Assembly: GCA_949318235.1 (NCBI GenBank)
Contig: OX439137.1
Span: 12,768,698 to 12,832,697, forward strand
Source of the DNA: Ecdyonurus torrentis
Lineage: Eukaryota > Arthropoda > Insecta > Ephemeroptera > Heptageniidae
Length of the DNA: 64,000 nucleotides
Direction: 5' to 3'
The stretch's first letter is position 1. Each line of letters opens with the position of its first letter. The notes below the pieces were generated by a model that did not search any database, had not been told where the DNA came from, and saw only the letters and a list, made by a program, of their open reading frames with translations. The position numbers and the translations under genes were made by a program. Positions 63,178-64,000 of the stretch are shown here, piece after piece.

Positions 63178-63369
63178 TTAGAATGCAATAATGAAAGTTG
63201 GAAAATACAAAAAAGTATTGACAAGTCGTATTGACTTGGTCTTTTGAAGCAACATGATTATTTTCCTTTTCTGCCCATATACATTTTCATCAAGAATATC
63301 TTTGATTCTTCTATATTGCAAATAATTTTCTTGTAAATTTGACTGTAAACATGACTGTATAGCAAGCAT
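63178..63369 (-). CDS. Possible last coding exon on minus strand, function unknown
   Basis: On the minus strand an open frame of 63 codons ends in TAA at 63180-63178. AATAAA hexamers follow about 31 and 50 nt downstream (at 63147-63142 and 63128-63123), as expected of a short 3' UTR. The translation is unusually protein-like for this window: a charged, probably helical stretch containing RRIKDILDENVYGQKRKIIM and LLQKTKSIRLV, followed by a hydrophobic tail (FLYFPTFIIAF). The true 5' boundary may be any of several CAG/AAG acceptors between 63330 and 63365 rather than the ATG. It matches no repeat family here. I do not recognise it; it could be a chance frame. Confidence 0.33.
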   Translation of the reverse strand: MLAIQSCLQSNLQENYLQYRRIKDILDENVYGQKRKIIMLLQKTKSIRLVNTFLYFPTFIIAF

Positions 63370-63576
63370 ATATTATAAAATAATTTTTTATTAAATTAAA
63401 AGCGCAAATTAATTAATTATTTTATAGGTACATAATAAACTTAAATAAGTTATAAATTTGCAAAGATACATGAGAAAAATATCAATTTTGTCGGTCGTGA
63501 CGTCATGATTTATATTTATAAAAATGTTCTGAAACATTGCTTTTTTTTTCTCAATCTAAGTGAGTAAGTGCATTTC

Positions 63577-63916
63577 TTAAAGGCATAGAAAACATGAAAC
63601 ATGTTATTTTTAATCATTAAACACAAAATGGGATCTACAAAACAGATGACAATTTTTACCAGAATGTAAATGTGGCGCTACAAGAGAGCATGAAAATACT
63701 GTAAAGTATGCAATTTGCGTGAATATATCTGTTTATGACGTCAGAAATAGGCAAAAACTGGTGTGAAAATGTTGTGCAGGTTGCATAAATTAAAATTTTC
63801 TGATCACTGCTACGGTACTACAGTTGAGTTTTGAGACAAACTAATGATATTTATTTAAGTCCCATAAAGTATTTTGTGATGTAAATGCTAATGTTTTCAT
63901 GTTGTCTATGCCTTAA
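63577..63916 (+). mobile_element. Family A TTAA MITE (copy 11)
   Basis: TTAA-flanked: starts TTAAAGGCATAGAAAACATG and ends TGTCTATGCCTTAA. Contains TGACGTCAGAAATAGG. Its left end is intermediate between family A and family C termini. Confidence 0.78.
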
Positions 63917-64000
63917 ATGCATTTAATGAATTATTTAAATTTACTGTAGTAAAATTGAAATTCATATTATGGGACCAAAAAAACATTCATACAAAAATAT

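Overview
This window looks like nuclear DNA from an animal with a very A+T-rich genome (about three quarters A+T by eye). Evidence for a eukaryote: exon-sized open segments bounded by GT/AG splice signals, many (TA)n, (CT)n/(GA)n and poly(A)/poly(T) tracts, one tRNA-derived SINE-like repeat, and dozens of short non-autonomous DNA transposons. No bacterial operon, phage or CRISPR structure is present. The one partly recognised gene has an RGK-GTPase-like N-terminus, which would suit a bilaterian invertebrate such as an arthropod; the species cannot be fixed from the sequence.

Genes are sparse. The clearest is a plus-strand first coding exon at 24344-24872: 176 codons, an in-frame stop just upstream, a strong AG|GTAAGA donor, and a TATA-like promoter candidate about 270 bp upstream. 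Its next exon is not found in the remaining 39 kb. On the minus strand, short exon candidates with consensus splice sites lie at 18889-18960 (24 open codons), 8377-8472 and 47388-47491 (34 open codons). A possible last coding exon with nearby AATAAA signals is at 63178-63369. The minus-strand candidates may belong to one, two or three genes, and their products are not recognised.

The rest is intergenic or intronic and dominated by MITE-like elements. At least four families are flanked by TTAA: A (about 340 bp, 11 copies), C (about 320 bp near-palindromes, 7 copies), B (about 340 bp, 3 copies plus a relative) and A' (39 kb, with a decayed relative at 53.7 kb). Families A and C share terminal sequence, so they may be mobilised by the same transposase. 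Two family A copies sit inside older elements, and paralogous empty sites support TTAA duplication. Other families are F and G (about 300 bp each), H (TTATCGGTTTA termini), Tc1/mariner-like MITEs with TA flanks (9.9, 11.3, 22.8 and 26.4 kb), and a hAT-like MITE with a 7-bp target duplication (18.2 kb). Foldback palindromes occur at 11.7, 21.6, 28.5, 43.2, 43.7 and 51.1 kb.

The largest structure is a 3.04-kb inverted repeat at 54497-57536: two arms of about 0.85 kb around a 1.3-kb spacer that holds a GC-richer, exon-like block. A recurrent motif is TGACGTCA, the CREB/ATF-type palindrome, present in most copies of families A, C and D and in several of F, so transposition has spread it through this locus.
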